Source: Colius striatus
Taxonomy: Eukaryota > Chordata > Aves > Coliiformes > Coliidae
Reading direction: 5' to 3'
Assembly: GCF_028858725.1 (NCBI RefSeq)
Contig: NC_084766.1
Location: forward strand, 25,527,001 to 25,591,000
DNA: 64,000 nucleotides
The notes under the pieces are model-generated. The model was not told where the DNA came from and searched no databases. It was given only the letters and a program-made list of their open reading frames with translations. The position numbers and the translations under genes are program-made. The number at the start of each line of letters is the position of its first letter. Within the stretch, counting starts at the first letter, position 1. Below are positions 12,801 to 23,800 of the stretch, piece after piece.

Positions 12801-13300
12801 GCAGCTTCCTCGAGCCACCGTCCGGGACTGTGGCGAGCCAGTACATGAGCCAGGGCGCCTCGGCCGGCGAGGGGCAGTCCGCACAAGCCATGGTGCCTTG
12901 TAGCTCCACGCAGCACATAGTTGGACTTCCCAGCGGCCCACAGCCGGTGCACTCGGGCTCCGTCTTCAACCCATCTCACTACCCCAACACCACGTCATCT
13001 CAGCAGTCCGTGCTCTCCCAGTACGGCGGGCGCAAAATCCTCGTCTGCTCGGTGGACAACTGTTACTGTTCCTCCGTCTCCAACCACAGCGGGCACCAGC
13101 CCTACCCGCGCTCGGGGCACTTCCCCTGGACGGTCTCCTCGCAGGAGTACTCGCACCCGCTGCCGCCCGCCCCCGCCGTGCCGCAGTCGCTCCCAGGACT
13201 TGCCATGAGGGAATGGATTGACGCGTCCCAGCAGCACGGCCGGCAGGATTTCTATAGGGTCTATGGGCAGCCCTCGGCGAAACACTACGTCACCAGTTAA
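9726..13300 (+). CDS. TRIM8: TRIM8, tripartite-motif E3 ubiquitin ligase, exons 2-6 (5' partial)
   Basis: Five exons join in phase (9726-9821, 10673-10906, 11249-11280, 11830-11945, 12693-13300) to give 361 residues ending in GQPSAKHYVTS and a TAA. I recognise this as the C-terminal two-thirds of TRIM8; human TRIM8 is 551 aa, so about 190 residues (RING and B-boxes, exon 1) are missing and must lie before base 1. Local residues 1 to about 120 are a heptad-rich coiled coil beginning KMLMKQQDRLEEREQ, the oligomerisation segment of TRIM proteins. The rest is the Ser/Pro/Gly/Tyr-rich C-terminal region with the CSVDNCYCSS stretch; TRIM8 has no PRY/SPRY domain. Known role: a ubiquitin ligase that modulates cytokine (SOCS1/STAT) and NF-kB signalling, partly nuclear. 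The gene points tail-to-tail at ARL3. No frameshift or stop interrupts it, so it looks functional. Confidence 0.95.
10314..10334 (+). repeat. (ATGGGG)n hexanucleotide repeat
   Basis: Three full copies and a partial fourth of ATGGGG, within a longer degenerate G-rich tract from about 10269 to 10345 in TRIM8 intron 2. Four runs of GGGG make it a possible G-quadruplex. Confidence 0.75.
10673..10906 (+). CDS. TRIM8: TRIM8 exon 3
   Basis: This exon has 234 nt (78 codons). The acceptor is ctctcccccag and the donor is ATGAAG followed by gtgagc. It continues the coiled coil from EKVSQLKDEVRLQYEK to KTEDINFMK. The phase is 0 on both sides, so skipping it would keep the frame. Confidence 0.95.
11249..11280 (+). 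CDS. TRIM8: TRIM8 exon 4 (32-nt microexon)
   Basis: This very short exon encodes NTKSVKILMD plus two bases of the next Arg codon. It lies between acceptor ttctcctcctag and donor gtaagt. It was recognised by matching the TRIM8 protein and by the 2+1 phase fit with the next exon. Skipping it would shift the frame. Confidence 0.92.
11830..11945 (+). CDS. TRIM8: TRIM8 exon 5
   Basis: This exon has 116 nt. The acceptor is ccccaacag, and the donor is CTGGAAG followed by gtgcgt. It encodes TQNCTGGSLPPPKIGHLNSK followed by LFLNEIAKKEKQLRKLLE. It enters with one base completing Arg and leaves one base of the next Gly codon. Confidence 0.93.
12693..13300 (+). CDS. TRIM8: TRIM8 exon 6 (last coding exon)
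   Basis: This exon has 608 nt. The acceptor is ccctccgcag, and the stop is TAA at 13298-13300. It encodes about 201 residues starting GPLSTPVPFLQS, with GAEKRKHSTAFPEGSF near the start and YGGRKILVCSVDNCYCSS in the middle. In human TRIM8, truncating variants in this last exon cause a neuro-renal disorder, so the C-terminus matters for function. Here it is complete. Confidence 0.96.
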
Positions 13301-13883
13301 CCGCCGCACTCTCCGGGGAGCCCCGCTCCGCGACGCCTTCCCAGAGAGCAGCCTGCTTTGCTTTGGCTTGGCTTTGGGGTTTTCCTTTGGTTTTTTTCTC
13401 CCCTTTTAAATCAAACCCGATTTTTTCCCCCCTGCCTCGCGCCCCTCCAGGATTTTGGGGAGGGTCCTCTCGTCTCTCATCTCTCTGTTTCGTTTTAAAA
13501 AAAAATGTTTTAAAGTTATTTTTTGTTTCCCTTTTAATACCTTTTTTTGTTTTTTAACTTAATTTTGGAAAGTCCTTCCTGCCCCTCACTGGGAAAAGAC
13601 GAGGGAGAAAACACCGAGAAGCAATCGATGGGGATTTCAGTCAGGCGGCCGGGTCTGTGCGTCGTGCTCTTCCTCCCTCCTCTCTGCCTTTGGAAAAGCT
13701 TCAGAAGGGACAATGGCACCTTCTCTCTTTCCACTTCTCCGAGTTCCGTTGTTTTTTTTCCTGGTTTGGTTCAGTTTTTCCCCTTCCCCCACCCCTCTGC
13801 TCTTTCCCTTTTTAAAAAGAGAAAAAAAAAGCCCTTCCATCGATTCCGTATGAGACGATGCTCGTAGATCTTGGTTTGTTACC

Positions 13884-13906
13884 TTTTTGTTTGTTTGTTT
13901 GTTTTT
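13884..13906 (+). repeat. (TTTG)n microsatellite
   Basis: About five TTTG units ending in a T run, within the TRIM8 3' UTR. Confidence 0.85.
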
Positions 13907-14101
13907 AAGGCTGATTTCTTCTTTTCGTTTTGGAGTTCTGAGGCCACTTCTCGTGCAGATTGGCATTTTCTTTTTTGGGTTTTTTTTTCCCTTCCCTTCT
14001 TTCAGAGATTTGTAAATACACAATGGCAGGAAATTTAATGCACAAAAAAGAAAAAAAAAAAGGGAAAAGAAACTTAAAAAAAACAAAACAAAAAGACCAC
14101 G

Positions 14102-14119
14102 AATAAATAAATAAATAAA
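14102..14119 (+). repeat. (AATA)n microsatellite
   Basis: About four AATA units in the TRIM8 3' UTR. They also create overlapping AATAAA hexamers that could act as a weak proximal poly(A) signal. Confidence 0.8.
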
Positions 14120-14306
14120 CAGATTTGTTCTAGTTTTCAGGAGGGGAAGCGTGGCCGCGGTGCACCCCCCCCTGCGTATCGCTGATGCAACTTCCTGTAA
14201 CAAGCACTTTGTATAAAAAAAAAGTGGACTTCCTGCTATAAGGCACAGGTATTTATTCTGTAACCGATTTTAGAACACACAACACACACACGAAAGAAAA
14301 TATTCA

Positions 14307-14312
14307 AATAAA
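14307..14312 (+). terminator. TRIM8: TRIM8 poly(A) signal AATAAA
   Basis: A canonical hexamer in the context TTCAAATAAATGTGATCAC, 1.0 kb after the stop. The sequence becomes GC-rich just downstream. The cleavage site is expected roughly 10-30 bases later, which is an inference. Confidence 0.7.
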
Positions 14313-16469
14313 TGTGATCACTTAGTGCAACCGCCTCGCTCTGCTGCAGCTCTTGCCCCGGGAACGCCAGCTCCGGCGGGATGCTCCCACCTGCCCTCGG
14401 CACTGACCCCTGCCCGAGCCCGGCGGAGCCTGGGCCCGGCCCCTGCCCAGGCTGCTTCCAGCGGGGCTGTTTCCGAGGGAGCAGCTCAGAGACGGGGTCT
14501 CGGGCAGGGAAGGAGTCTGCACCAGCACCCGCCCGCGTCCCAGACCCATGGGTAGGGATGCTGGGGCATGGGGCTCCCTCCTGGCCTGTGAGGATGTGAG
14601 TCAGACATGGAGCGGGCCGGGCTGCATCCTGCCTGTGGCCTCCAGAACAATCCCCATTGTGGTTGGGGACGGGAGCAGCAGCTTTCCTGCCTCTGCCAGC
14701 TTCCACTGCGCCGGCCACGCTGCGGCCCTTGAGGCCTGGTCCCTGCCGAAAGCCCCGCCACGCCATGGGGTGCCTGTGGTGCTGGGTCAGGGACCCTCTG
14801 TGCTGCGCCGAGGCCGGGGAGGGTGAGGAGGAGACCTTTGGCCAGGGCCGGGGCTGTGGCTGCACAGGGGCGAGCTCTTCGTCTGAGAACGGGGCTGGCT
14901 TCACAGAGCGGAGCAGCACCTTAGAGGCAGCGGGGTTTTCCCGTCGGGCTTGGCTTCCTTCATTTTTTTCCTGGTTGCAAAATGCCCCTGGTTTCATTCT
15001 GGTTGGGATTCCCCCGTGCTGCTTCAGTGGGAAACGAGAAGAGGAAAGAGTCTCAGTGAGCTGAAAGCAGGGGAGCAGTGGGTCTGAGGGAGCGGAATCC
15101 TGACACGCAGCTCATCCCGTTCTGCCCCAAGAGAGACAGCAGCAAATGCCATCCTTGCCAGGAGCCAGCACCCTCTGTCCCTGCTTGCTCCCTGACACCT
15201 CCAGCTTGGTGCAGCCCCATCTGCGCAGACACTTCAGGAAACACTCAATCCGTTGGGAGTTCGCTTCTCTGTCACAAGCGAAGCGTCCTGAGGCAGCGGG
15301 ACAGAGCGAGGTGCTCCCAGCCTCCACCACGGGGACTCTGTGATGCCCCCCTCCTCGTGTCCCCATGGCCACTGCTGTGGGGGTGCTCTGGCAGCGATGG
15401 GGACACGGGCAAGGGCGAGAGGAGTTGACATCCTCCCTATGGATTGGGGCCCAGGAAGGATCCCCAGTGCACAGCCAGGGCCACCCCCCTACCCCGGGGT
15501 GCTCCCCAGCTGTGGCTTGGTGTCTGCAGGTTTGCCCTCCCAGCTGTCCTCCTCATCCTCATCACCCTCCTCATCCCCGGTGCAGCTGCCTCCTCCTGCC
15601 ATGGCGAGCAGCTGCCAGCCGGGACAGGCATTAAAGCACCTGTCACTGATAGACGGGGGGAAGCAGGCGCAGCCCCTGCACAGGGTGACCCCCGAGGCCT
15701 CGGGACACGTCCCCACCAAGGGCCACCCTCACCCTGCGCCTTGGCCGAGGGAACAGCCCCAGAACAGCGGGAGCTCCTTGCAGACCCCTGGTACACGGCC
15801 CCTCTGTGCCCCCCAAGCAGGAAGAAGACGTCGGCAGCCCGGCTACCGTCAGCTCTGTGCCATCAAAGCCAGCGCGGTGCTGGTGTTGGGAGGGGGGTGA
15901 TGGCCCCCTGGATCACCCCAGTGAGCAGAGAGAGGCCCGTTGGGTTACTGGCGTCCCGCGCCGGGTACTCAGCGGGGTTTTATTGATGGATGACTGTGTC
16001 CAGGGGGTGGGAAGAGCAGAGGGGGCAGAGGCACATCCATAAACAGCTTGAGTTGTGAATGGAAAGAGACGGATTAGGAGCCGGGTGAAAACATGTCACA
16101 CGGAGGAAAGAAAAATGAGCAGCTGGGCCAGACCAAATTGGTGTCTGATGAAGGACGTGGGGCCTGCTGGAAAAAGGATCCCAGGGCCGGCGGTGCTGCT
16201 CGGGGGAGGCTGATGGGGAACAGCTGGAGCTGGACACGCACATCTGGCAGAGCAGGACGAGGGGAGAGGCGGCAGCGCAGATAACCGCTGTGTCCTCGCC
16301 CGCTGCGCTGCGAGCTGTCCCCCGGATCGGTGCCTTGAGAGGGGCTAGTGCTTCGTTTTCAGGTTGATCCCGGGGAGTGTGGCAGCAGCCACCCCTTGGC
16401 AGGGATCTGTCCAGTGGGGTTCAGGCTCTGCCGTGCTGAGGGGTCCCCGGGTGGAGGAGCCACTGTCTC

Positions 16470-16560
16470 TTCCACCATTTGCATACATGTAAATAAGCAA
16501 TCAACATAATGAGGGCAAATGCAAACCGAGCTTTCAGTTTGCAACCAAGTCCTATTTTTA
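16470..16560. promoter_or_regulatory. Candidate conserved element with POU and forkhead motifs
   Basis: ATTTGCAT (16477-16484) and ATGCAAA (16519-16525) are octamer-type POU sites in opposite orientation. GTAAATA (16489-16495) lies between them and resembles a FOX site. The block is low in CpG and sits in GC-rich surroundings. Enhancer function is an inference. Confidence 0.4.
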
Positions 16561-16834
16561 ACCTTGGAAGAGGGTTTGGGCAGGAAGCAGCTGGCCCTGC
16601 CCCAGTCCCCGTCCCCACATCCCACTGCCTGGGGCTCCCACCCGCAGGCCAGCGCTCCCCTTACTCGAGCAAACAGGACTCTGATGTCATTGTGGCGCAG
16701 TTCGAGAGCACATCATCACACCCTGGCTCCCGGCAGCCTCTCCAGGGCACAGAGCCCCCCGGGTCACGCTGGGAGCCAGGCTGTGTCCGGGGAACCCCAA
16801 GAGTGCCCTGGGGGACAAGCCCCAGGCTTAAACA

Positions 16835-17010
16835 TGACAGGTATATTTAGCCGCCATCAATTTAAGTCTGCACATCAACCTTATAAATATGAAAGCCCAT
16901 CTCGGCGAGATGTTGAAGATACCTCATCAGCCCTTGGAAAATATGCAGGAATATTAATTAGCCAGATTTGGGTATTATCTCGTAATGAATAAATGAAGAC
17001 ACTTGCTGCC
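16835..17010. promoter_or_regulatory. Candidate conserved element with MEF2/CArG-like and homeodomain motifs
   Basis: About 175 bp of AT-rich, non-repetitive sequence including CCTTATAAATATG (CArG/MEF2-like), GAATATTAATTAGCC (homeodomain core TTAATTAG) and CGTAATGAATAAATG. It has stop codons in several frames. It has the base composition of vertebrate conserved non-coding elements, but conservation cannot be tested from one sequence. Confidence 0.4.
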
Positions 17011-17899
17011 TAAGATGAATCACTGGCAGCTCGTTGGGGTTTGGGGCTTGTTTCTTAAAGAAGTGTGTGTTTGTGAGGTAATTCACTCTTTTTAACCCAG
17101 GGCCAACCGAGGGGCTCGGAGGATGCAGTGGTGATGGGGCTGGGCAGGGTGGGACACTTCAGGGAGCCCCTTAGATGGAGGGACCCTCATGACGGGTGTT
17201 GGGCACTCCCTGATTTGGCCCCAGATGGCTGCACTGCCTTTGGGGACAGAGGGATGGGGACAGGGCTGGAGCCCTGCCCTGGCCGCAGCAGCCCCTGGCC
17301 CAGGGTGGAGGCGGGAAAGCGCAGCCTTACATCTTGAAATCTTGATTTTGGCTTCTTCCCTCTCACCCTCCATCCTCCCCTCCTGCCCATTCTGCTCCCC
17401 CGGCTGCTTCACTCCCTCTGGCTGGGCCAGGATGGGAACTTCCCGGTTGCTGTAGAAACCCAGATGAAGGACAAGCTTCAAATGGAAAAGCCAAACAAGA
17501 AATGGCTTTGTGTGCGCCTGGCTGGCTGCTCTGGACTTCAGGCTCCTCTTCAGGGCACCCTGCATGGCCAGGGGGGCTACAGGGCCAGCTGAAGCTCCCT
17601 GCCAGCCTCAAAACCCTGCCTTGAGAAGCAAGCAGGGGCTGGGGGTTCCCAGGAAAGGGGGTTTGAAGGTCTCCATCATCCATGGGGTGTTCAGAGCATG
17701 ACTGCACCCAGGCATGCAGCAGACACTGGGGTTTTGCTGTCATTGCCAGCTCTGACAGCCTGGGCACCATCTCCCCACCTGCCCTTAGAGCTGAGGCACC
17801 CCAAGGAGCATCACTACCCAGCCTGTAAGATTTTAGGTTGGCAAAACAGTCTCCAGATGGAGACAAGGGGTTCGGGGCTGAGCCTGGCCTGGGCATGAG

Positions 17900-18130
17900 G
17901 AGGCGGACGCGAGCCTCGGAGGCCGGGTTGGATGGAGGCCACGCGGATGGAGCTGGCGGCAGAGCCACGGCCCGTGGGAAAGGGCACCCGAGGGGACAGG
18001 TGGGATGCAGCAGGCGCCAGGCGCTGGCCGCAGCCCGTGCGTGGGCCTCCCGCGCCGTGCCGGGGCCGCGTGGCGGCGGCTGCGGGGCCGGGCCGGCGCG
18101 TGGGTGCGGGGCGCTGCCGGCTGCTGGAGC
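17900..18130. promoter_or_regulatory. Orphan CpG-rich patch between TRIM8 and ARL3
   Basis: About 230 bp with dense CpG (for example GGACGCGAGCCTCGG and CCGGGCCGGCGCG) far from either gene start. It abuts an AT-rich block that begins with CCATTGTT (18133-18140, SOX-type). It could be the promoter of an unannotated RNA or an enhancer CpG island. No coding product is recognised. Confidence 0.4.
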
Positions 18131-18260
18131 TGCCATTGTTTGCCTTCAATCAAGATGTTTCAGGCAGAATCAAAAGCACCAACTGGGGAAATCATCATCA
18201 CAAAAAATCTTGCGCCTGCAAAATAGGTCAAGTAAGACTCCAAAGAGAGAGAGCGTCTGA
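18125..18260. promoter_or_regulatory. Candidate conserved element beside the orphan CpG patch
   Basis: An abrupt switch from CpG-rich sequence to AT-rich unique sequence including CCATTGTTTGCC (SOX-like) and TCAATCAAGATGTTTCAGG. No repeat signature was seen. Its regulatory role is an inference from composition and context. Confidence 0.3.
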
Positions 18261-19989
18261 TCTGCATTGCAAGGAAGAATAGCAACAGCTGTGATCTCCA
18301 GTATATATGGATGGGCGGGGGGGGATAAATATATATATCCATGCATATGTATAACCGCTTACAGCTGTTGGGCCGTATGTTCATTAGGGCCAACTGTTTT
18401 GGAGGCAGAGGGATCAGCGCTAATCGGGAAAGGGAGTTTATCATCACATTCAGAGGCAAAAGTGTCAGGAGCAACTGCAGCCCCCCCGCCCCGCAGCCCG
18501 CACCAGCTGTGCCGCGCTGAATGCCCCCGATTCAGCGTGTCCCCCCCTGGCCTCCACGGGGCTGAGAGGGCTCTGGCTCCTGCCCCGGCTCCGACGGCGG
18601 CCACAAGCCACGGCCTCCTGCCCAGACCCAGACCCCAGAGAGGCTGCTGTGCCTCAGTGTCCCAGGTCCCCCAGCCCGGCTCTCAATGCCCACAGCACCC
18701 TCCTGGCCCCCCACGGCCTGGCCCCTGCTGTTATCCCTGCCTGGCGCTGGCCTCACAGGTGCTGCCTATAAAAATGAACTCCAAATACATTTAAATCCCT
18801 GTCTGCCATCAGGGAGGGCGATGGAGCAGGGGCTGGACAGCTGGCTTGGCTGCCCCAGGACGCTGGGCTTCGCTTGGTCTGTTGGGACCCAGCTGTCACA
18901 AGCTGGGGACCACTCGGTGTCCCCAGCCACGTGGGTCTCCCCCTCAGCGTGGGGGGAACTTGCTCTCCCAAGCAGTGTCCCCTGGGCTTCCTGAGCCCCT
19001 GCCAGCTTTCCTCCACCAGCCAGAGCAGCATTCAAGCTTGCAAGCTTTGGCTCCTATCGGTAGCGCAAAATAAAGGTTGCGAAGCCAAGCAGCAAGGACG
19101 ACTCCTATTTAAAAATACCTCTCCTCCCGATGATTTATCTGCAGGACGTTCCTGCCAGCTCATAATGTAGCTCAGGCTTGGGCCCTAACCTACCTGACAG
19201 TTCCCCTTCCTCGGAGGATTATTTATTCAGGGCCGCATTTGGCTGCCCAGCCGTGCCGCCCGCAGGGCTGCATCTCCGAGCCGTGCAGTCACCGCACGCT
19301 GCAAGCAGACAGGCTCCTTCCAACCCATCCTCCTCTCACTGGGACTTCATTTATTTTCTTTTCCTTTTCCCATTAAAAAGGATTCATCTCGGTCAGCCAG
19401 CCAAATAGGAAATGCAGAGGGGGCACACACCCCCTCACATCCCTCCCCTGTGCTGTTCCCAGGGAGCCTTTGCCGGCGTTCCCCGGCACAGGCACGGCCC
19501 GACTGCAGCTCCTGTGAGGAGTTTTGCTTCCAGTTGGTGCTGGGACGGGAAATAAGTGAACAGATTGCAATAAAAAAATCTCACAAGCCCAAATCCAGCC
19601 AACTGAGCCCAAAGCTGCAGTTTCACCGGGAGCCAATCACAAGGCTGTGGCGTGAGATCGTTTCCACTTAAACAAAACAAAATAAAAGAAAAATGTGTAA
19701 AGAGCAGCTTTGGAGCAGTGGCTGGACAGGTGCCTGGGTGGGTGGGCAACATGGCTGGGGCATGGCTGTGGCCACTGGCCCAGCTGGCCCTCGCCGACAT
19801 GTGCCCTGGCACAGCATGGCTGGGCTGGGGATGCCCAGGCCGCAGGCAAAGGCTGGAATCTCCAGCTCCGTGGCCACAGACAATTCTCTGCCCTGGTAAA
19901 TGACGTTGTCCAGGGGGGTGTGAGGCCACAAACAGCAGGGAAAATAGGAACAAAAAATTCTCGGTGTTTATTTCTCCCTCAGGCTGTGG

Positions 19990-20004
19990 ATTATTATTAT
20001 TATT
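19990..20004 (+). repeat. (ATT)n microsatellite
   Basis: Short ATT trinucleotide run in the TRIM8-ARL3 intergenic region. Confidence 0.8.
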
Positions 20005-20879
20005 TCCATTTGCCCCCCCATCCCCAGGCCCAACCCGCTCGCTGCCTTGTCCTTCCAGGAGCACTAAATCCATCCTGTGACTGTAAAGCGGGGCCTGTGC
20101 GGGGAAGGGAGTTGCGGTTGCTGCAGCAGCCGCACGCAAGGTCGCTGCAGCTGCCCCATAAATCACGGCGTGTCCCGCCGTAAACAGCAGCGGGGTGGGG
20201 AAGGGGGCGAGCGCGGCGGCTCCGGGGGCAGGGGGCTGCAGGGGCCGATGCGTAATGTGACAAGTCAAACAACTCTCGGTGTTTCACTTGCCAGGGAAAC
20301 ATTTCTCACATCCAATCCATTAGGCAAAGAAGACGAAAAAGTATTTCCTACTTTGCTCAAGAAATACCAGCACTCAGTATAAAGCGTGCCTTAGGAGAAA
20401 AAGGCCAAAAGAAATCGTGTGACCAACTATGACCCTTGTTGTTCCAGTGGCTCCGACGGCCTGCCAGGCATCCTGGCTGGGAGGGAGACGATGCTTTACA
20501 GAGCTTTAACAGTCTCACGTTTTTGGCCCATCCTGGTGTTGCAGGAACAGTAATGAGTCAAATTAGCTGGAAAGAAACAACCCTAGAATTCGCTTCCCAG
20601 ACAACACTGCACAGACCAAACCTCAACCTCTCACTGCTTTGCTTCTTCTCCTTCCCTTTTCCTGCCGGGTTGTTGGGGAACACGTTTCACGACATGCCTT
20701 TTTCCCTAACCTACAAAATGACTTTTGAAGGAAGATGACCCTCCCAATGTTTGCCCTTCTCGCTGGCTGGTTCTTCTGGTAGGGAAAAGGCTTCTCCCAA
20801 TGGCGTTGATCACTCCTAGCATGGTCTGTGATGGGGAGGCAGTGGCAGAAAGGATCACCCCCAACACACCAGTTGTCTT

Positions 20880-23800
20880 TCTACTAAACGTTCATTTATT
20901 TCATCATTTTTTTGACAGAGACACCTAAATTATACACTGAGTACCAACATGACCACATATTGCAAATATCCTTTTGGTGAAACTCCAAAGGGAAGACGAC
21001 AGAGCGAGGCCCGGCCGGCGCAGGGGTGCCACCGCTGCCACCCCCGGCCTTTGCAGAGGAGCGGGCCCTGAGGGCTCGGGAGGGGCGAGTCTGGGCGGGC
21101 TGCTCACATCCCCCTACAGGCTGTTAACAAGTCTGGCGACTGGTTGTGTTTTTGACAGTCATTAATATGCAAGAAGAGGTACTGATAGGAGGGGAGAAAT
21201 GGGAGAAGGTAGCCTGAGGCCTTCTCCGAGGGCATGGAGGGACATCCTCCAGCAGAGCTGTGTGGGAGGACACATGCCCTGCCGCAGCAGGGGCCTGGAC
21301 TCACCATTACCTGATGTGCCCTTGGAGAATTTCACTTCTCCCTCACCTCTCCCCTCCAGAGAACACAAAGGGGCAGGAGACACAGCTCCCATCTACCACA
21401 AAGGTAAACCCAGACTTAACGATGTGAAAGTGGAGCAAGACAAAACTCCCCATGACAAACTTCTGGATGCCTGGGGTGGTTCTGTCACCTCAAGCCTTTC
21501 ACTCAAGGCCGGTGGCCCCGCATGCCACACCAGTGGGATGGCATCCCATGGGCCCCGTTAGGTGTGAGGGCAGGAGACAGGAACAGCACATCCCTCCTGG
21601 CTTTAACAACCCAGCGATTCATGCCACACACCTCAGAGCTGCCCCTGTACTGATGAGACAAGCTTCCCTCAAATCTCCCTTAAAGGAGGGCAGAGCAGAC
21701 AGAGCTGGAAGGACAAAGCCTCACAGATGCAATTACTGTGAATCAAAGCGGAGCCAAAGGGCTGGGAGAGGGGCAGGGGTCTCGCCCTGAGGTTTTGGCT
21801 GTCCCCAGGCAGTTGTACAGGCGGTGTTTACCCAGGTGCTGCTGAGGCAGGAGAGCTCTGCCCAGGGTACAGAGGACGCAAACGCAGCGATAGAAAGTGA
21901 ACCTCAAATCCTTTCACATTCCCACCAGGTTGATGCACAGAGAGGTGTTTACAACACAAAGAGCATTTACAGCCAGCACTGTGGGATGATTTACTGAGGC
22001 CATGGTCATTTTAACCTTCCACTTCCATCCTCCCAGCACAGGTCTTCCTCTCTTATTACCTGGTGCAGGTGAAGCCAGTGAATCTCCTGGCTGGCAGGTG
22101 AAGCTCTGCCTGGCACAGATGCAGGCAGCCAATGCATGTAGCTGCATGCAAATGTAACGAGAGAGCCAGCAAACATCTCTGGGTCCTGAGTTCAGTAAGG
22201 CTGATTTTCCTTCCAAACCAGGGCGACAGGAGAATTACTATGGATCTATTTGACATGCATTTCCAAGTTTAACTAATGTGAGACTCAAGACACTCAAATC
22301 ACCCTCCTGGATGCTTTTTGTGGCACCGGTGGGATGTCACTGGTAAAAAAAGTAGGGAGCAGGGAAGCACCAGCTGGACTCCCTTGGAAGTGGGAAGGAT
22401 CAGCGCCCAAGGCCCTAAGGGGATTTTGCTCTGTCCTGCCTGGGGCAGAGGAGGGGTACCCAAGCATTTCACTCTGCATCTGGCACAGAATCTAAAGCTC
22501 TAGGGCATCTGTCACAAAGCTCTGACACTCAGCCAGCACAAAGCATGCCTACAAAGAAAGGGCTGCAGTTCTTTACAGGACTTGCACCAGGCAAAAACAT
22601 TAATTGCAAGGAAAATTTGATGCCAGGATGCCTCTCTCCTCCTTGGGCTGACCCTGGAGCACGCAGAGCTCAGATTCCTGGGGTTCCCGATAAGCCACCA
22701 CAGCTGGGGAGTCACTGAAGGAGCCATGTTTCGATGAGCATCTCATCTCATGACTCCTTACCCAATCCATGCAAAGCCGGAGCTGTGTCACTTTGTGTCA
22801 TTAGCGATTGCTTAACAGCTCACTTGAGCCTGCTCCTTCCTCCGCCCCCCCGCAGCCGTCTGGTTTTCAGAGCAAGGCTGTGCTACTCTGGCATGCATGT
22901 CCTGCCTCGGTGCTGGAGACAGATGCACTCGGAGGGTGCTGACTCACGGGCGCAGGCAGATTAAAGTTGGATTGCTGAAGCAGTTGCTGTCCCAGCTGTC
23001 CCTCTGCCCCCAGCCACGGCAGCGACAGCTGAACCACAGGCAGATCGGCCCCCGGACCGCTGCTGTATGTCCCGAGGCACGGGGGGACCCCAAATCAGCC
23101 CCGCACGGTTTGAATCTGCCGTGCTGCAGCACGGAGGCGGCCGGGGGCTGCTTCACGTACAGTGCAGATGTTTCTGCAGTGAGATGGAGACGTCCAGGGG
23201 AAGGGAGGAGCAAAGAGCTGGGAGCTCCAGGGGTGTCAGCCGTCTGCCCGGGTCCATGAGTCAACTCGCTGACGCGTGGTAAAGCCACATGCTTTAGTAC
23301 ACGCAGCTCTCCCCATGCTGCCCGCCGGGCCGGCTCCAAGAGGTGGAAGGGGTAATAGAGTCCCTAGTCATTCTCTGGCCTTTCACAGGCAGGCAGCAAA
23401 CAAAGCTGGCAAGCAGGGCAGTGGGATTATTTTACCATCTGTGCATTAGAAACCAGCCCAGGAGTCACCAAGCTCGTATCATGCAGGACATGGCTGCTCT
23501 GGCGTGCTAATGGCTCCTGCCCACTGTCAGCTGGGGCTAGATTTGTATCGGGGACGAGGAGATGCAAAGCATCTTCTCTTTCCTATTTCAGCAACTGCAC
23601 CCTTTTAGAGGAAAGCCAATTTGGGGAAGAATGAACCCTCGTTTTAACTGCAGGCCCTGGCCCCCGAGGCCCTCCAAGGGCCCTCCGGGGGCTAGGCAAG
23701 GCCTGCTCAGGAAGGGGGGTAGGAGGATGCATTTTGCACATTTCAAAAGGGAAACTTGGGACCTGGTATCTCATTCTAGAAAGTAATCACGGACTTAATT

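Larger units (their letters stand above)
13301..14330 (+). other. TRIM8: TRIM8 3' UTR
   Basis: About 1.03 kb lie between the TAA and the poly(A) signal. The UTR is U-rich with long oligo-T runs, a (GTTT)n tract at 13884-13906 and an (AATA)n tract at 14102-14119. It contains no open frame that resembles a protein. Its end is inferred from the AATAAA at 14307. Confidence 0.75.
14331..20880. other. TRIM8-ARL3 convergent intergenic region
   Basis: About 6.5 kb between the two 3' ends. No protein-coding sequence is recognisable; the long open frames at 14236-14997, 17363-18136 and 19435-20268 are GC-driven and match nothing known to me. The region alternates between GC-rich stretches and AT-rich blocks carrying clusters of developmental transcription-factor motifs (16470-16560, 16835-17010, 18125-18260). 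It also contains an isolated CpG-rich patch at 17900-18130 and an (ATT)n tract at 19990-20004. Confidence 0.6.

Noticed and set aside
14236-14997. 253-codon open frame antisense to the TRIM8 3' end
   Set aside because: GC-driven open frame over the TRIM8 3' UTR end. It has no recognisable domains, and overlapping open frames exist on the other strand.
17363-18136. 257-codon minus-strand open frame
   Set aside because: It covers the orphan CpG patch, where stops are rare by composition. The Pro/Ala/Gly-rich product has no known family.
19435-20268. 277-codon minus-strand open frame
   Set aside because: No family resemblance and low-complexity Ala/Pro/His content. It is likely accidental in the intergenic region.
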